Part shown: one piece after another, positions 1-8,980 of the stretch
How the letters are laid out: each line of letters starts with the position of its first letter
Numbering within the stretch: the stretch's first letter is position 1
Assembly (NCBI RefSeq): GCF_025420585.1
Contig: NZ_JAOEGB010000031.1
Location: 1 to 64,000, forward strand
DNA length: 64,000 bases
Direction of reading: 5' to 3'
From: Planotetraspora sp. A-T 1434
Lineage (GTDB): Bacteria; Actinomycetota; Actinomycetes; Streptosporangiales; Streptosporangiaceae
Notes under the pieces: model-generated
Told to the model about the DNA's origin: nothing
What the model saw: the letters and a program-made list of their open reading frames with translations, nothing else
The model's database searches: none
Program-made: the position numbers and the translations under genes

Positions 1-45
1 CTGCCAGCAGGGCTGTCGATCTTTCCCGGTCCTCAGCAGGGGGCG

Positions 46-852
46 TTGCTCCATCCGGCTATCCCGGTATCGTCGCTGCACATGGTGGATCTCCAGGTGC
101 TCCAGGATGACCCGCATCGCCAGGTGGTACGCATCGCCGACACGGTGCGGCGCCCCCTGTACCCGTGGTCCCCGACCATCCACGAGCTGTTGCTGCATCT
201 AGAAAGCGTCGGATTCCCGTACGCGCCTCGGCTACTTGGTATTGACGCGGAAGGCCGCGAGGTCCTGACCTACATCGACGGCGAGTCTGGCGGTGCCGCT
301 TGGGCCAAGGTCGTCGAGGACGCCGGCCTGGTCGCGATGGCACGTCTCCTGCGGGACTACCACGAGGCTGTACGCGGCTTCCGTCCGACCGCCGAGGCGG
401 GGTGGGCCGCCTGCGCTGGCACCGTCAACGCTGGCGAGCTGGTATGTCACGGTGACTTCGGGCCGTGGAACCTGGTGTGGAGGGGCACCCAGCCGGTGGG
501 CATCCTTGATTGGGACTATGCCCGGCCAGCCCGGCCCATCCATGACGTCGCCTACGCCTTGGAGTACGTGGCGCCGTTTCGCGACGATGGCGTCTGCATC
601 GAGTCGTTGCGCTATCCCGTACCGCCGAACCGACGGCAGAGACTGGAACGATTCGCTGAGGCGTACGGGCTCACGGCGACCGCTGGTCTCGTCGACGAAG
701 TCATCGCCCAGCAGCAGGACGTGTTGCAGCGTGCCCGGCAACTCGCGGCCGAGGGACGACAGCCACAGGCGGCGTGGCAGGAGGCTGGCGTCCTTGACGA
801 GGTAGTGGAGCGGATCCGTTGGAGCCGCGCGCACCGGCACCTGTTCGAGTGA
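46..852 (+). CDS. phosphotransferase (APH/choline kinase-like) family protein
   Basis: Aminoglycoside-phosphotransferase-like kinase fold. The catalytic loop CHGDFGPWNLVW lies at about residues 138-149 and the metal-binding ILDWDYARP at about 157-165. Both are the classical APH motifs (HGDxxxxN and DWD), so an ATP-dependent phosphotransferase is likely; the substrate is unknown. The length (268 aa) is normal for the family. The start is uncertain. TTG at 46 has an AGCAGGGG stretch upstream, ATG at 82 is in frame, and the frame is open to the left edge, so the gene could begin outside the window. It converges with the SHOCT gene at 1060. Confidence 0.8.
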   Translation: MLHPAIPVSSLHMVDLQVLQDDPHRQVVRIADTVRRPLYPWSPTIHELLLHLESVGFPYAPRLLGIDAEGREVLTYIDGESGGAAWAKVVEDAGLVAMARLLRDYHEAVRGFRPTAEAGWAACAGTVNAGELVCHGDFGPWNLVWRGTQPVGILDWDYARPARPIHDVAYALEYVAPFRDDGVCIESLRYPVPPNRRQRLERFAEAYGLTATAGLVDEVIAQQQDVLQRARQLAAEGRQPQAAWQEAGVLDEVVERIRWSRAHRHLFE

Positions 853-1059
853 CCTGTCCGGCTCCCGAGTCCCTGCGCTCGGCACGCTCACGCCATCCGC
901 ACATCGGCATGACCGCGCGACCAGCGGCAGATCCGGTCGGTTGATCTTGCGGAGTAGAGTCGAACCACCTGCGCGAGAACCGGCGTCAGTACCACGCCAA
1001 GACCGATTTGGATCATGCGCGTCGACCCAGGCCCGGGCGACGACTGGCCGCCTCAAGTG

Positions 1060-1686
1060 TCAGAGACGCTCGAGCAGCTCAGCCTTCTTCTCCGCGAACT
1101 CCTCGTCCGTGAGGATGCCAGCGTCGTGGAGCGACGCGAGCTTCGCGATCTGCTCGACAACATCCGGCTGAGCTGCGGCCTCGGCCGGTGCCCCATGCTT
1201 ACCTCGCTGGATCATCGAAGAAGCGAGGTCCAAAATCTTCTCGGTCACGCCAGGCTGCGCCGGGAGGGGCTCCGAAGACTCGGCCTGCGCGGAGGTATCA
1301 GTTACGACCTGCTGGCTCTCGAGCAATACGGAGAAGATCATGAACAGCTTCTCCGGCAACTCAATGATGGACTGATTGCCGTCGGCCCAGTTCACGCGGA
1401 CGGTGTGCCCGGATTTCATGGCAGTCCCGAGGCCGGCACCGACAGCCTTACCGATCATCCCAGGCAGAGCAGCCTGCGCGGCAGCCTGGCCCGTGACGCC
1501 GGCGACACCTTCCCTGGTCGAGAGTTCCTCCCACTCGAGCACGGTCTCGGCGTTGAGCTTGTGCCGCTTGAATGGGTTGCGTGGGTGCTGGATGGTGAGT
1601 CCGCCGTGGCCTGAGAGAACGCTGCCCCCCGCCAGGTGGCCGCCCACTACGCGTCCCTGGTTCGTCAGGGCCTGCAGAATCGCCAT
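1060..1686 (-). CDS. SHOCT-domain protein
   Basis: The last ~35 residues (from DVVEQIAKLASLHDAG to the end) form a typical SHOCT short C-terminal domain: an amphipathic helix, the GILTDEEFAEKK turn, and a second helix. The upstream half is a small beta-rich domain (GHTVRVNWADG region) like those often joined to SHOCT in actinomycetes, with an Ala/Gly-rich helix before it. No function is established for this architecture. The start at 1686 (ATG, MAILQALTNQ) is my choice. The frame is open up to 1812, but that stretch overlaps the remains of a HAD gene. The ribosome binding site is weak. Confidence 0.65.
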   Translation of the reverse strand: MAILQALTNQGRVVGGHLAGGSVLSGHGGLTIQHPRNPFKRHKLNAETVLEWEELSTREGVAGVTGQAAAQAALPGMIGKAVGAGLGTAMKSGHTVRVNWADGNQSIIELPEKLFMIFSVLLESQQVVTDTSAQAESSEPLPAQPGVTEKILDLASSMIQRGKHGAPAEAAAQPDVVEQIAKLASLHDAGILTDEEFAEKKAELLERL

Positions 1687-1728
1687 TCGCGAACCGTAGA
1701 GCAAGACTTCGGCCCCACGCAAATGTTG

Positions 1729-2192
1729 TGCGTATTGACCGCTGAGAAATCCGCGTCGGTCAGGCCGACGTATGGGTCGACACATTGCACCGGGTGGCGC
1801 CCTGCGACCCATTGCCGATCAGCATCAGTTATCCCGTCGTCAAGCCATACGAATGGGCGCCCGGCCGCCCACTGGGTAAGGAACACGGTCTTCCAGTGCA
1901 GACATGCGCCGGATCGCCATCGCCGTCCGGCCACTGGACTACGGGCAGACCCGGAAGCCCGAGCCGTGGCGAGATGACCTCGTTCGCCTCAGCCATCCAT
2001 GTCGTTACCCAGACCAACTGACATCCCAGCGCCAACAGTCGGCGCCCGTCATCTGGGTCAAGCCAGGTGAGCAGAGGATTGCCAGTAGCACTCAGTGGCT
2101 CAACGCCGGCACCGCCCAAGGAAATCGCGGCTAACGGGCCGGACTTTGAAGGGAATCAGCGTCCCATCTACATCGAGGAAGATCAAGGGACG
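1729..2192 (-). pseudogene. HAD-family phosphatase-like gene, broken by frameshifts
   Basis: Three reading frames read in succession on the minus strand give one recognisable HAD-like protein. Near 2192-2145 is RPLIFLDVDGTLIPF (the DxDGT nucleophile motif). At about 2135-1915 is LLTWLDPDDGRRLLALGCQ followed by LVWVTTWMAEANEVISP. Then at about 1905-1730 is HWKTVFLTQWAAGRP and FVWLDDGITDADRQWVA. The order matches a family of short actinobacterial HAD proteins. Two frame changes, near 2130 and 1910, and a stop (TAA) just upstream of the first motif with no good start codon, indicate decay. Exact ends are approximate. Confidence 0.7.
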
Positions 2193-2428
2193 GTTTTAAA
2201 TGCCGGGCATCACGCTCGAACCGTATCGGGCCCATTCAGGCTGAGCCAGACGCGACTCTTCGGCAAAGTCATAAGCGTCGGCTGTGTCCCAAGGCCATGT
2301 ACGGGCGGGCAGCGCACCCGAAGCGGCGCCGGGAGTGACGAATGTCTGGCTCTCGTTCTCGCGACCGAAGCCACCGCCACGCGCTCCTGTCGCCAGACCG
2401 CGTCGCAATGTGCGAGAAGATGCCGTCC

Positions 2429-3397
2429 ATGGCCGAGCAGACGTGGGACGGAACGACGCGGGTTGCGTCGCTGGATGCGCGGGCGGCAGAGGCGCGACAG
2501 CGGCTGGCCGACTGTGCCAAGCAGTACGACTGGCCGGGTGTGTTCGAGGTACTCGACGCGGAGCCTGGGCTGGTGAACTCGGCGCGGCCCGACGGCAAGT
2601 CGTGGTACGCGCCGTTGCACCAGGCGGCGCACGCAGGTGCGGCCGCGGAGGTCGTCGAGCGGCTCGTGGAGCTCGGTGCCTGGCGGGGGCTGCGCAACGC
2701 CGCTGGGAAGCGGCCCGTCGACGTTGCTCAGCGCGGCAATCACAAGCACCTCCTCGGCGTGCTCGAGCCGTCCCGGCGCATCGAGGTACCGGCCGAGAGC
2801 CTGCGCCGCATCCAGGTGTACTTCCACGCCGTCATCCGGGCGCAGGTACAGCATCTCATCGACCAGCATGCGCTTCGGCTGCCCGAACTCGAAGTCCTGC
2901 TGGAGTTCGACGAGCCGCAGATGTGGTTTCCGGTGCCGGACATGCACGGCCGGTACGAGTTCCGGCTCGAACCCGACGGACCGGACACCCGGCTGATCAT
3001 CGACGCGTTCGCCGAGCGGCACGAGGTCACCGCCAAGGAAGTGCGAGTGCGAGCCCACCCCGTGCCGACGCTGGTCCGCGTGCCCGACGACCGGGCCGGG
3101 TTCGCGGCGCTCGTGACGTTCGCGCATACGTACAACGGCTACGACCTGCACGGCGGAACCGAAGGGCTGCCCCAGGTGGTGCTCCCGGTGCACGGGCATT
3201 GGGAGCAAACTGGCGAGTTGCCCGACGACATCGACGTGCTGCGGGCGTGCCTGTTTTTCCAGCAGCGTTCCCACTACTGGGACGGCGACTCGTGGGACTT
3301 CGAGACGGAGCCGTTCGTTGTCGCCCTGCTGACACGGATCCGCGCGCTGTCCGGCGGTACGGTGCCGCTGCGCTCCCCAAAGCCAGCCCCGCGGTAG
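2429..3397 (+). CDS. ankyrin-repeat protein
   Basis: After an N-terminal helical segment, residues around 50-90 carry ankyrin-type repeats (APLHQAAHAGAAAEVVERL and NAAGKRPVDVAQRGNHKHLL). The remaining ~200 residues contain a conserved-looking region of unknown function with YNGYDLHGG and VLRACLFFQQRSHYWDG. Ankyrin repeats bind other proteins; the partner is unknown. In-frame ATGs occur at 2342, 2408, 2420 and 2429. I chose 2429 (MAEQTWDG) because a GAGAAG stretch lies about 10 bases upstream. The gene converges with the one ending at 3555; the 157 bases between show no clear terminator. Confidence 0.75.
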   Translation: MAEQTWDGTTRVASLDARAAEARQRLADCAKQYDWPGVFEVLDAEPGLVNSARPDGKSWYAPLHQAAHAGAAAEVVERLVELGAWRGLRNAAGKRPVDVAQRGNHKHLLGVLEPSRRIEVPAESLRRIQVYFHAVIRAQVQHLIDQHALRLPELEVLLEFDEPQMWFPVPDMHGRYEFRLEPDGPDTRLIIDAFAERHEVTAKEVRVRAHPVPTLVRVPDDRAGFAALVTFAHTYNGYDLHGGTEGLPQVVLPVHGHWEQTGELPDDIDVLRACLFFQQRSHYWDGDSWDFETEPFVVALLTRIRALSGGTVPLRSPKPAPR

Positions 3398-3554
3398 CGG
3401 ATCGCCGCTCCTCATCCTTGATCTTCCGCCTTATTGGCTTCTATCTCTTGCACAGAACGAAACTTGGCATAGGCGGCGCGGTTAGCTCGCCGGGCGCACG
3501 CTGAGCCAGGCCCGCGATGGGCATGGCGGCCATGTGAGAACTGAACACGTTGCG

Positions 3555-5060
3555 TCAGGTGTTGCGGCTTGGAGATGGTTGCTCGCGAGCGGTCGATATG
3601 GACCGCGTCGCGGCCGGGGGAGAGGTGGAGTCCCCGCGGACGGGCAGGTCGAGACGGGTGTCGGCTACGGCGGGGCGGGTGGAGAGCCATTCGAGCCATC
3701 GTTGTGATTCTTGTCGTTGCCGGGTGGCTTGCTTTGTGAGGGCGGGGGAGTCTCGGCGTAGTTCCAGAGCGTGAATCTCGGGCCACAGCGCTGGTCGCTG
3801 GGCGGGGTCGGCGGATAGGAAGATGGCTTCGCTGATCGCCCATGAGGTCCGGAGTTTGGGTCTGGTGAGTTCTTCGTACGCCGCCAGTAGGTCTTGCGTC
3901 CCTTCTCGTGGGAGACGGCCGTCTCGTAGGGCTCTGGTTAGGTCGCGCTGGTCCTGCTCGGCGATGGCGACGAGGGCTTCGCACGTGTTCAGCGTCGATC
4001 TGAGGGGTGGCACCATCTCGGCCGTGTTCCGGGCAGTCTGGGCAGGGCTCTTGATCGGTGGGGCGTCTCCCTGGGCGGGCGTCCACAGCGGGTTGGTATG
4101 CAAGAGTCGGCCGAGGAGGACGGTCACCTGCTCCAGGTGCTGCTGACGCTGTGACCTGTCAAGCGGTCCGCGTGGAAAGAGTCCCTGCCAGGCTCGGCGC
4201 ACATCTTTCCATTCCGCGTGTGCCTCTTCCAGGCCGTTGGCGACACGTTGCAGCGCTTGCCCGAGATCGTGTCGGCGGTCGGGGTTCAGTTCGTAGGCGC
4301 GGCGGGTGAGCTGGGTGAGGAGTCTGGCGGTGATGTGTGTGATGATCGAGCCGGCCAGGGCCGTACGGTGCCATTCCCGCGGACCGGATTCGTGTTTGTG
4401 GTGGCACAGGGCGCGCAGGGCGTTGGTGCTGGTGGTGATGCCCGCGCGTAGCTCGTCAGGGGTCTGCGGCGCCGTTGGGATCGCCGCTGGCGGGGCGGGA
4501 TCGTTGAGAGGGATCGCGCGGACGACCGCTGAACCGCCGAGACGCGAGGCCTCAACTACGTCAGGCGAGGTGAGCAGTTCGCGGGCTGCCCGGATTTCTG
4601 GCGCATGGGCGTGAGCCGTGCGGTCGAGGATGGCCGATAGCGCCAGGGCGTGGCTGCCGACCTCGTGCAGGAGTTGGCGGCGTACCTCGTTGTCAGTGAT
4701 GACTCTGGTCCAGTCGGAGCGGGCGTGCGTCATCTGCGGGGAGAAGTGTGTGGCCAGTACGTCTCCGGCAGCTCCCCAGGCCAGGCCAGCGGTGGACAGA
4801 TGCAGGGGGACCGGATGCAGGGCGCTCGCTGGGTTCGGCTCCCATCGGGCGAGTAGGTCGGCGGCCTTCTGGAGCGGGACGGCGACCGCTGCGGAGTGCG
4901 CGAAGTCGTCGGCGCAGCGGGCCAGCATGGTGGTCAGTGAGCGGCCGGCATGCAAGGTTTCTGCCGATGCCTGCAGGTGGATCTCCGTTTGAGCGTGTCG
5001 TTGGGCGATCTCCAAGTGGACGCGTGCGCCGTCGACGAAGTCACCGAAGGTCGCGGTCAT
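3555..5060 (-). CDS. hypothetical helical protein at the end of the transfer operon
   Basis: 501-residue protein, mostly predicted alpha-helix, Ala/Leu/Arg rich, with no signal peptide and no recognised motif. It starts with ATG at 5060 overlapping the stop of the preceding gene (ATGA), so it is the last member of the conjugation operon and translationally coupled. The last ~40 residues are Ser/Thr/Arg/Pro rich and probably disordered. I do not recognise the family. Its position suggests a DNA-processing or accessory role in transfer, but nothing in the sequence shows this. Confidence 0.7.
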   Translation of the reverse strand: MTATFGDFVDGARVHLEIAQRHAQTEIHLQASAETLHAGRSLTTMLARCADDFAHSAAVAVPLQKAADLLARWEPNPASALHPVPLHLSTAGLAWGAAGDVLATHFSPQMTHARSDWTRVITDNEVRRQLLHEVGSHALALSAILDRTAHAHAPEIRAARELLTSPDVVEASRLGGSAVVRAIPLNDPAPPAAIPTAPQTPDELRAGITTSTNALRALCHHKHESGPREWHRTALAGSIITHITARLLTQLTRRAYELNPDRRHDLGQALQRVANGLEEAHAEWKDVRRAWQGLFPRGPLDRSQRQQHLEQVTVLLGRLLHTNPLWTPAQGDAPPIKSPAQTARNTAEMVPPLRSTLNTCEALVAIAEQDQRDLTRALRDGRLPREGTQDLLAAYEELTRPKLRTSWAISEAIFLSADPAQRPALWPEIHALELRRDSPALTKQATRQRQESQRWLEWLSTRPAVADTRLDLPVRGDSTSPPAATRSISTAREQPSPSRNT

Positions 5061-5485
5061 GGTGCCACCAGGTCCCGGATGCGGGCGGCGTGGGCTGCCG
5101 CGTTAATTAGGGCGAGCTTCGGTTCGGGATCGGGGATTCCGGGGGCGGCACGCAGTAGCACCTCACATACCAAACCTCCGAGCCGGGCGACCTCGGCAAG
5201 GTCCGGCACGAACTCGGTAGTGACTGCAACGTGTACATCTCCCACAGGGGTGGCCGGGCCTGTGCTGCCCGTTTCATCGCCCGGGGTACGGAGGTCGGCC
5301 AGGCCTTCGATGGCCTCCTGCTGGAGGAGGGCGTAGCAGGGGTAGAGCTCAGGCGGCCCGTGCTCCTCGCCGGCTTCCATGGCGACAGCGATGGCGGCGA
5401 AGGCGTCCACCGCTGCTGTGACCTGGGCTTGTGTGTCGGCCTCGCGATGCTTGCTGAGGTTGTCGTAGGCATGGGTGATCACCAT
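5057..5485 (-). CDS. hypothetical protein, transfer operon
   Basis: 142 residues beginning MVITHAYDNLSKHREAD. The ATG at 5485 is preceded by GAGAGGAGAAG, a strong ribosome binding site, which fixes the start; the open frame extends upstream but is a shadow of the DUF4913 gene. It is helical and acidic, with no membrane segment or recognised domain. It overlaps the next gene by four bases. Small proteins of this kind are common beside DUF4913 genes in actinobacterial mobile elements; the function is unknown. Confidence 0.65.
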   Translation of the reverse strand: MVITHAYDNLSKHREADTQAQVTAAVDAFAAIAVAMEAGEEHGPPELYPCYALLQQEAIEGLADLRTPGDETGSTGPATPVGDVHVAVTTEFVPDLAEVARLGGLVCEVLLRAAPGIPDPEPKLALINAAAHAARIRDLVAP

Positions 5486-5505
5486 GCTTCTCCTCTCTCC
5501 TTGGA

Positions 5506-5862
5506 TCAGGTGTGATCGGGTTCGTCGGGTACGGTCCACCAGCCGGGTGGGGCGGGTTCGAGGGTGGCCAGATGGGGTTCGAGGTGCTCGTCCTCGCTGC
5601 ACTGGTAGAAGGGACCGCGAGGGCCGAGCAGGATCGGCAGTTGGTGGTCGAGGTGGTCGCGGTACCAGACGCCCATGCCGGTGCCGGGTTCCAGGCGTAG
5701 TGCCTCCCATGAGTGCCAGAGCGCGGTGAGGCGGGAGATGGCCTCGGCGTGTTTCCACCATTGGGCGCACCAGCGGAACTCGCCGCCGAGGGTTCGCCGG
5801 TACATCGGGACGAACCGCTCGGTGACCCATTCCTCGACGGTGGAGTAGACCGGCTCGGTCAT
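5506..5862 (-). CDS. DUF4913-type protein
   Basis: 118 residues rich in Trp and His (RWCAQWWKHAEAISRL, ALWHSWEALR, GVWYRDHLDHQLPIL). This matches the DUF4913 family, which is found almost only in actinobacterial plasmids and integrative elements. The function is unknown. The ATG at 5862 overlaps the stop of the coupling-protein gene (ATGA), so expression is tied to the transfer operon. Confidence 0.75.
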   Translation of the reverse strand: MTEPVYSTVEEWVTERFVPMYRRTLGGEFRWCAQWWKHAEAISRLTALWHSWEALRLEPGTGMGVWYRDHLDHQLPILLGPRGPFYQCSEDEHLEPHLATLEPAPPGWWTVPDEPDHT

Positions 5863-7598
5863 CGTGCCGCCCTTTCTGCGATGAGGCGTTCGAGCCGGTC
5901 GCGGCATGCCTGAATTCGGTCGGCGTCGCGGCTTTGGTACCAGGGGAGCAGGGAGATCAGAGCCGGTCGCCCACCTGTGGCCAGCAGCAGCGCGGTTCCC
6001 GGCGGCAGGGCGCGGATGGCGGCCGGTTCGAGAATGTCTTGCCGGCGCAGCGAGATCTGCTCTGAGGCGCGTCCTTCGGCGTAAGTGACGGACCGGACGG
6101 GGACGTCGTGCTGGCCGACAAGGGTCGCCAGGTCGCGTGCCAACCGGGGGGAGTCGACTCCCGCGCCGATGACCTTGCGGGTGGCGGCACCCCACATCGC
6201 TGCCATGCCCGTCTCACCCCACACCGTCACGCCTTGCTCGTAGGACTGCAGGATCGTCACCGGGACGATGCCGCGAGAGCCGAGGTGGCTGTAGAGCTCG
6301 GGCAGGTCGGCGATCCGGCAGATGTTCGCCGCCTCATCCAAGGAGACGACCATCGGCGGGTCGAGCCGTCCGCCCATGCGCTCGGCACGGCGTTCCGCGG
6401 CTCGCATCGCGGTGTCGGTGAGCGCGGCGATCAGCGGCGCGGCAGCCGACCGCGACTTCGACAGCAGGTAGAGGGTGTCATTTCCACTGGCGAAGTCGTG
6501 AGGGTCGAAGACCGGCAACGGCGACGGGGTGACCCAGGAGATGATCGCCTCGTCTCGCAGTGCTTTGGCCGCTGTTCGGGCGGTCTGGTAGATGCCGTCG
6601 CGTGTCTCGACCGCGCCGTTTTGCGCGCCGCGCAGCGACGAGGCCAGCAGCGTGAATCCCGCGGCTTCCAAAAGTTCGACCGGTGTCGGTACGGCTGGGG
6701 TGTCGAGCCATTTGGCGACTTCGCGCAGGGTGCGGCCGGAGGATGCGGCGGCGAGGAACAGCGCGCAGAGCAGGTCTTGGGCGGCGGGCCCCCACAGGTC
6801 GCGCTTGTTGCCGTCATCGACGGTGAGGACGAAGTGCCCGGCCAGGCGGTGGGCGTCTTCCACTGTGCTGAGGCCGCGCAATGGGTCCCACCACCAGGCC
6901 TGCGGCTGGTAGGTGATGTGCTGCGGGTCGAACAGCCACACCGCGCCGTCGGCCGCTCGCAGTGCGGCAGTCGCCGCCCACAGGTCGGCCTTGTTCGAGG
7001 TGGCGATGACCGGCCCCGGGGCCGACAGCACGTACGGAATGCTCAGACAGGTGGTCTTGCCGGACCTCGGGGCCATGAAGGCGACGATGGTGTCCTCCCA
7101 GGAGGCGTACAGCGTGGGACCGTTCCGCATCAGGTCGCCGAGCGCCAGCCCGATATCGCACGGTGCCAGGGGCCCGGTCAAGGAACGGCGTAGCTCGCGG
7201 GCCTTCCTCTCCGCGGCGTCCGGCTTGAGCACGGTAAGCCCGGGGTTGTCCGCGAGTGCGGCTACCGGGTCCACCGGATCGGGACGCCGCCCAACGATGA
7301 ACCACCATGCCCCCACGCCGATGGCGAGCGCCGTAGTAATAAGGAGCGCTGCTACCACGACAACGGCGGGTGTGGGAGTGCCGGGCCAAGCGGCAGCCGT
7401 ACGGCCCTCGAACACCTCCAGCGCGAAGTCGGTGCCGAAATCGCTCACCCGTCCACCGAACAGGACGGCCGTTATCCGAGCGGAGATCCAGATCAGGCCG
7501 AAGAACGCGACGACGCCCCACCCAGCCAGGAGCAGTACCCATCCGCCGATCGCGCCCTGCGGGGTCAACCCGGCGCGTGGTCCCACGGCTCTGGTCAC
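5859..7598 (-). CDS. VirD4/TraG-type coupling ATPase
   Basis: 579 residues. The N-terminus has two membrane segments (about residues 16-45 and 78-103). The Walker A motif is in FMAPRSGKTTCL and the Walker B is in PPMVVSLDEAANICR. After the second motif comes YSHLGSRGIVPVTILQS, typical of TraG/TraD/VirD4 ATPases that deliver DNA-relaxase complexes to a type IV secretion channel. The GTG start at 7598 overlaps the stop of the VirB4-like gene (GTGA). An open frame continues to 8234 but is a shadow of the upstream gene. Confidence 0.9.
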   Translation of the reverse strand: MTRAVGPRAGLTPQGAIGGWVLLLAGWGVVAFFGLIWISARITAVLFGGRVSDFGTDFALEVFEGRTAAAWPGTPTPAVVVVAALLITTALAIGVGAWWFIVGRRPDPVDPVAALADNPGLTVLKPDAAERKARELRRSLTGPLAPCDIGLALGDLMRNGPTLYASWEDTIVAFMAPRSGKTTCLSIPYVLSAPGPVIATSNKADLWAATAALRAADGAVWLFDPQHITYQPQAWWWDPLRGLSTVEDAHRLAGHFVLTVDDGNKRDLWGPAAQDLLCALFLAAASSGRTLREVAKWLDTPAVPTPVELLEAAGFTLLASSLRGAQNGAVETRDGIYQTARTAAKALRDEAIISWVTPSPLPVFDPHDFASGNDTLYLLSKSRSAAAPLIAALTDTAMRAAERRAERMGGRLDPPMVVSLDEAANICRIADLPELYSHLGSRGIVPVTILQSYEQGVTVWGETGMAAMWGAATRKVIGAGVDSPRLARDLATLVGQHDVPVRSVTYAEGRASEQISLRRQDILEPAAIRALPPGTALLLATGGRPALISLLPWYQSRDADRIQACRDRLERLIAERAAR

Positions 7599-8980
7599 TG
7601 GGTGCTCCGCCGGATCGCCTGGTCGGTGTCGTAGAGCTCGTGCTCGGCACCGACGAGCGCGAGCTCGACGGGGATGCCGAGGCGGTCGCCGGCCTTGATG
7701 AGGTACTTCCCCCGCCCTGGATGGCGGGTGCCCGGCTGCCAGGAGTCCGGTGCGGACCAGGACGCGACCAGCTCCTGTTCGGGGCCGGTCAGGCGGGTAA
7801 TCTCGCTGACGCGGGCGAGCTCTCGCGGCGGCAGCCCGGCGAGCACGGTGATGGCGCTGCGGTCGATGAAGCCGCGCGCCTTGGCTCGGTCCTCCTCGGT
7901 GGGAAGCGCTTCGAGGTCGCCGAGCGAATGGGTGATCATGATGGAGGCCATGCCCTTGGCGCGGTTGAGCCGAGTCAGGCTGTCGGCGTACTCGACCAGA
8001 CCGGGAGCCCCGCGTAGCGCCCGCCACAGCTCGTCCATCACCGCGAGGTAGGAGCGTCCGGTGGTGCCGTCGACCATGGCGAAGCCGTACGCCCAGGTGC
8101 ACAGCATCGCGGCCGTTAGCAGCTTGTCGCCGGCCGCGCCCACTTGGGAGATGTCGACCGAGACGGCGGGCGCGGTCAGGTCGATGGGTCGGGTGGTCGG
8201 ACCGTCGAAGACACCGGCGAGCGAGCCGGTGCACAGCAAGTCAAGGGTGAAGACGAGGTCGCTGACCCGCTCGCGATAGCGTTCCGGGTCGTCGGTCCGT
8301 GCGGCTGATCGCAGCGCTTCGGGGCCTTCTTCCAGTACGGCGAGCACATCGGGCACGGTCGGTTCCGCGAGGCGTTCGTCCAGCAGGTCAATCGCCCGGC
8401 CGAGGATGACCTCTTCGGCGTTGCCGATCGGCGCCTCACGGATCAGCGTGCACAGCGCCATCAGCAGAGACAGCCTGCGTCCGCGCATCTCCCAGCGCAT
8501 CCGCTCAGCCTCGGCACCCTGAAGGCTGCTTACGGCGGTGCCGAGTGGGCCGGCGTCGAGGGGGTTGATCCGGTCGAGGCCTCTGCCGACCCGGATGACG
8601 TGCCCGCCGACGTGCTCGACGAGCATTGTGTAGTCGGGTTTGGTGTCACCGAGGATGAGCGCGGTCGAGCCGAACGCGATGGCGCCGGTGATGAGCCGTT
8701 TGACCAGGGTGGACTTGCCGGTCCCCGGTTGGCCGAGGACGAACACGCCGGGGTTGGTGACCAGACCGGCGCGCAGCCAGGCCAGCGGGTCAAGGCAGAC
8801 GACCTCGCCGAACAGTTGGTGGCGGCCGATCGGTGTGCCGACGGCGGGGGAACCGGACCCTGCCACGAAGGGGAACAGTCCGCAGACCTGCGCCGTGGTG
8901 GCCTGGAACTCCGCGCCGGCCTCGACGTGTACGGCACGCCCGCCGTACGGCTCGGGCCAGCCGCGCGCTGGGGTCTTCAC
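7595..8980 (-). CDS. VirB4/TraC-like ATPase
   Basis: 461 residues starting at GTG 8980, which overlaps the stop of the SCO6880-like gene (GTGA). The Walker A motif GQPGTGKSTLVKRL and Walker B motif SYLAVMDELWRALRG, with later SIMITHSLGDLEAL, identify a VirB4-like conjugation ATPase that powers the secretion apparatus at the inner membrane. It is shorter than classical VirB4 because the N-terminal domain is carried by the preceding SCO6880-like protein, a known split in actinobacterial elements. The frame upstream to 9058 is a shadow. Confidence 0.88.
   Translation of the reverse strand: MKTPARGWPEPYGGRAVHVEAGAEFQATTAQVCGLFPFVAGSGSPAVGTPIGRHQLFGEVVCLDPLAWLRAGLVTNPGVFVLGQPGTGKSTLVKRLITGAIAFGSTALILGDTKPDYTMLVEHVGGHVIRVGRGLDRINPLDAGPLGTAVSSLQGAEAERMRWEMRGRRLSLLMALCTLIREAPIGNAEEVILGRAIDLLDERLAEPTVPDVLAVLEEGPEALRSAARTDDPERYRERVSDLVFTLDLLCTGSLAGVFDGPTTRPIDLTAPAVSVDISQVGAAGDKLLTAAMLCTWAYGFAMVDGTTGRSYLAVMDELWRALRGAPGLVEYADSLTRLNRAKGMASIMITHSLGDLEALPTEEDRAKARGFIDRSAITVLAGLPPRELARVSEITRLTGPEQELVASWSAPDSWQPGTRHPGRGKYLIKAGDRLGIPVELALVGAEHELYDTDQAIRRSTQ

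Noticed and set aside
5859-8234. A 791-residue version of the coupling protein
   Set aside because: The N-terminal ~210 residues are Arg/His/Gly-rich shadow of the VirB4-like gene; the GTG at 7598 in a GTGA overlap is the real start.
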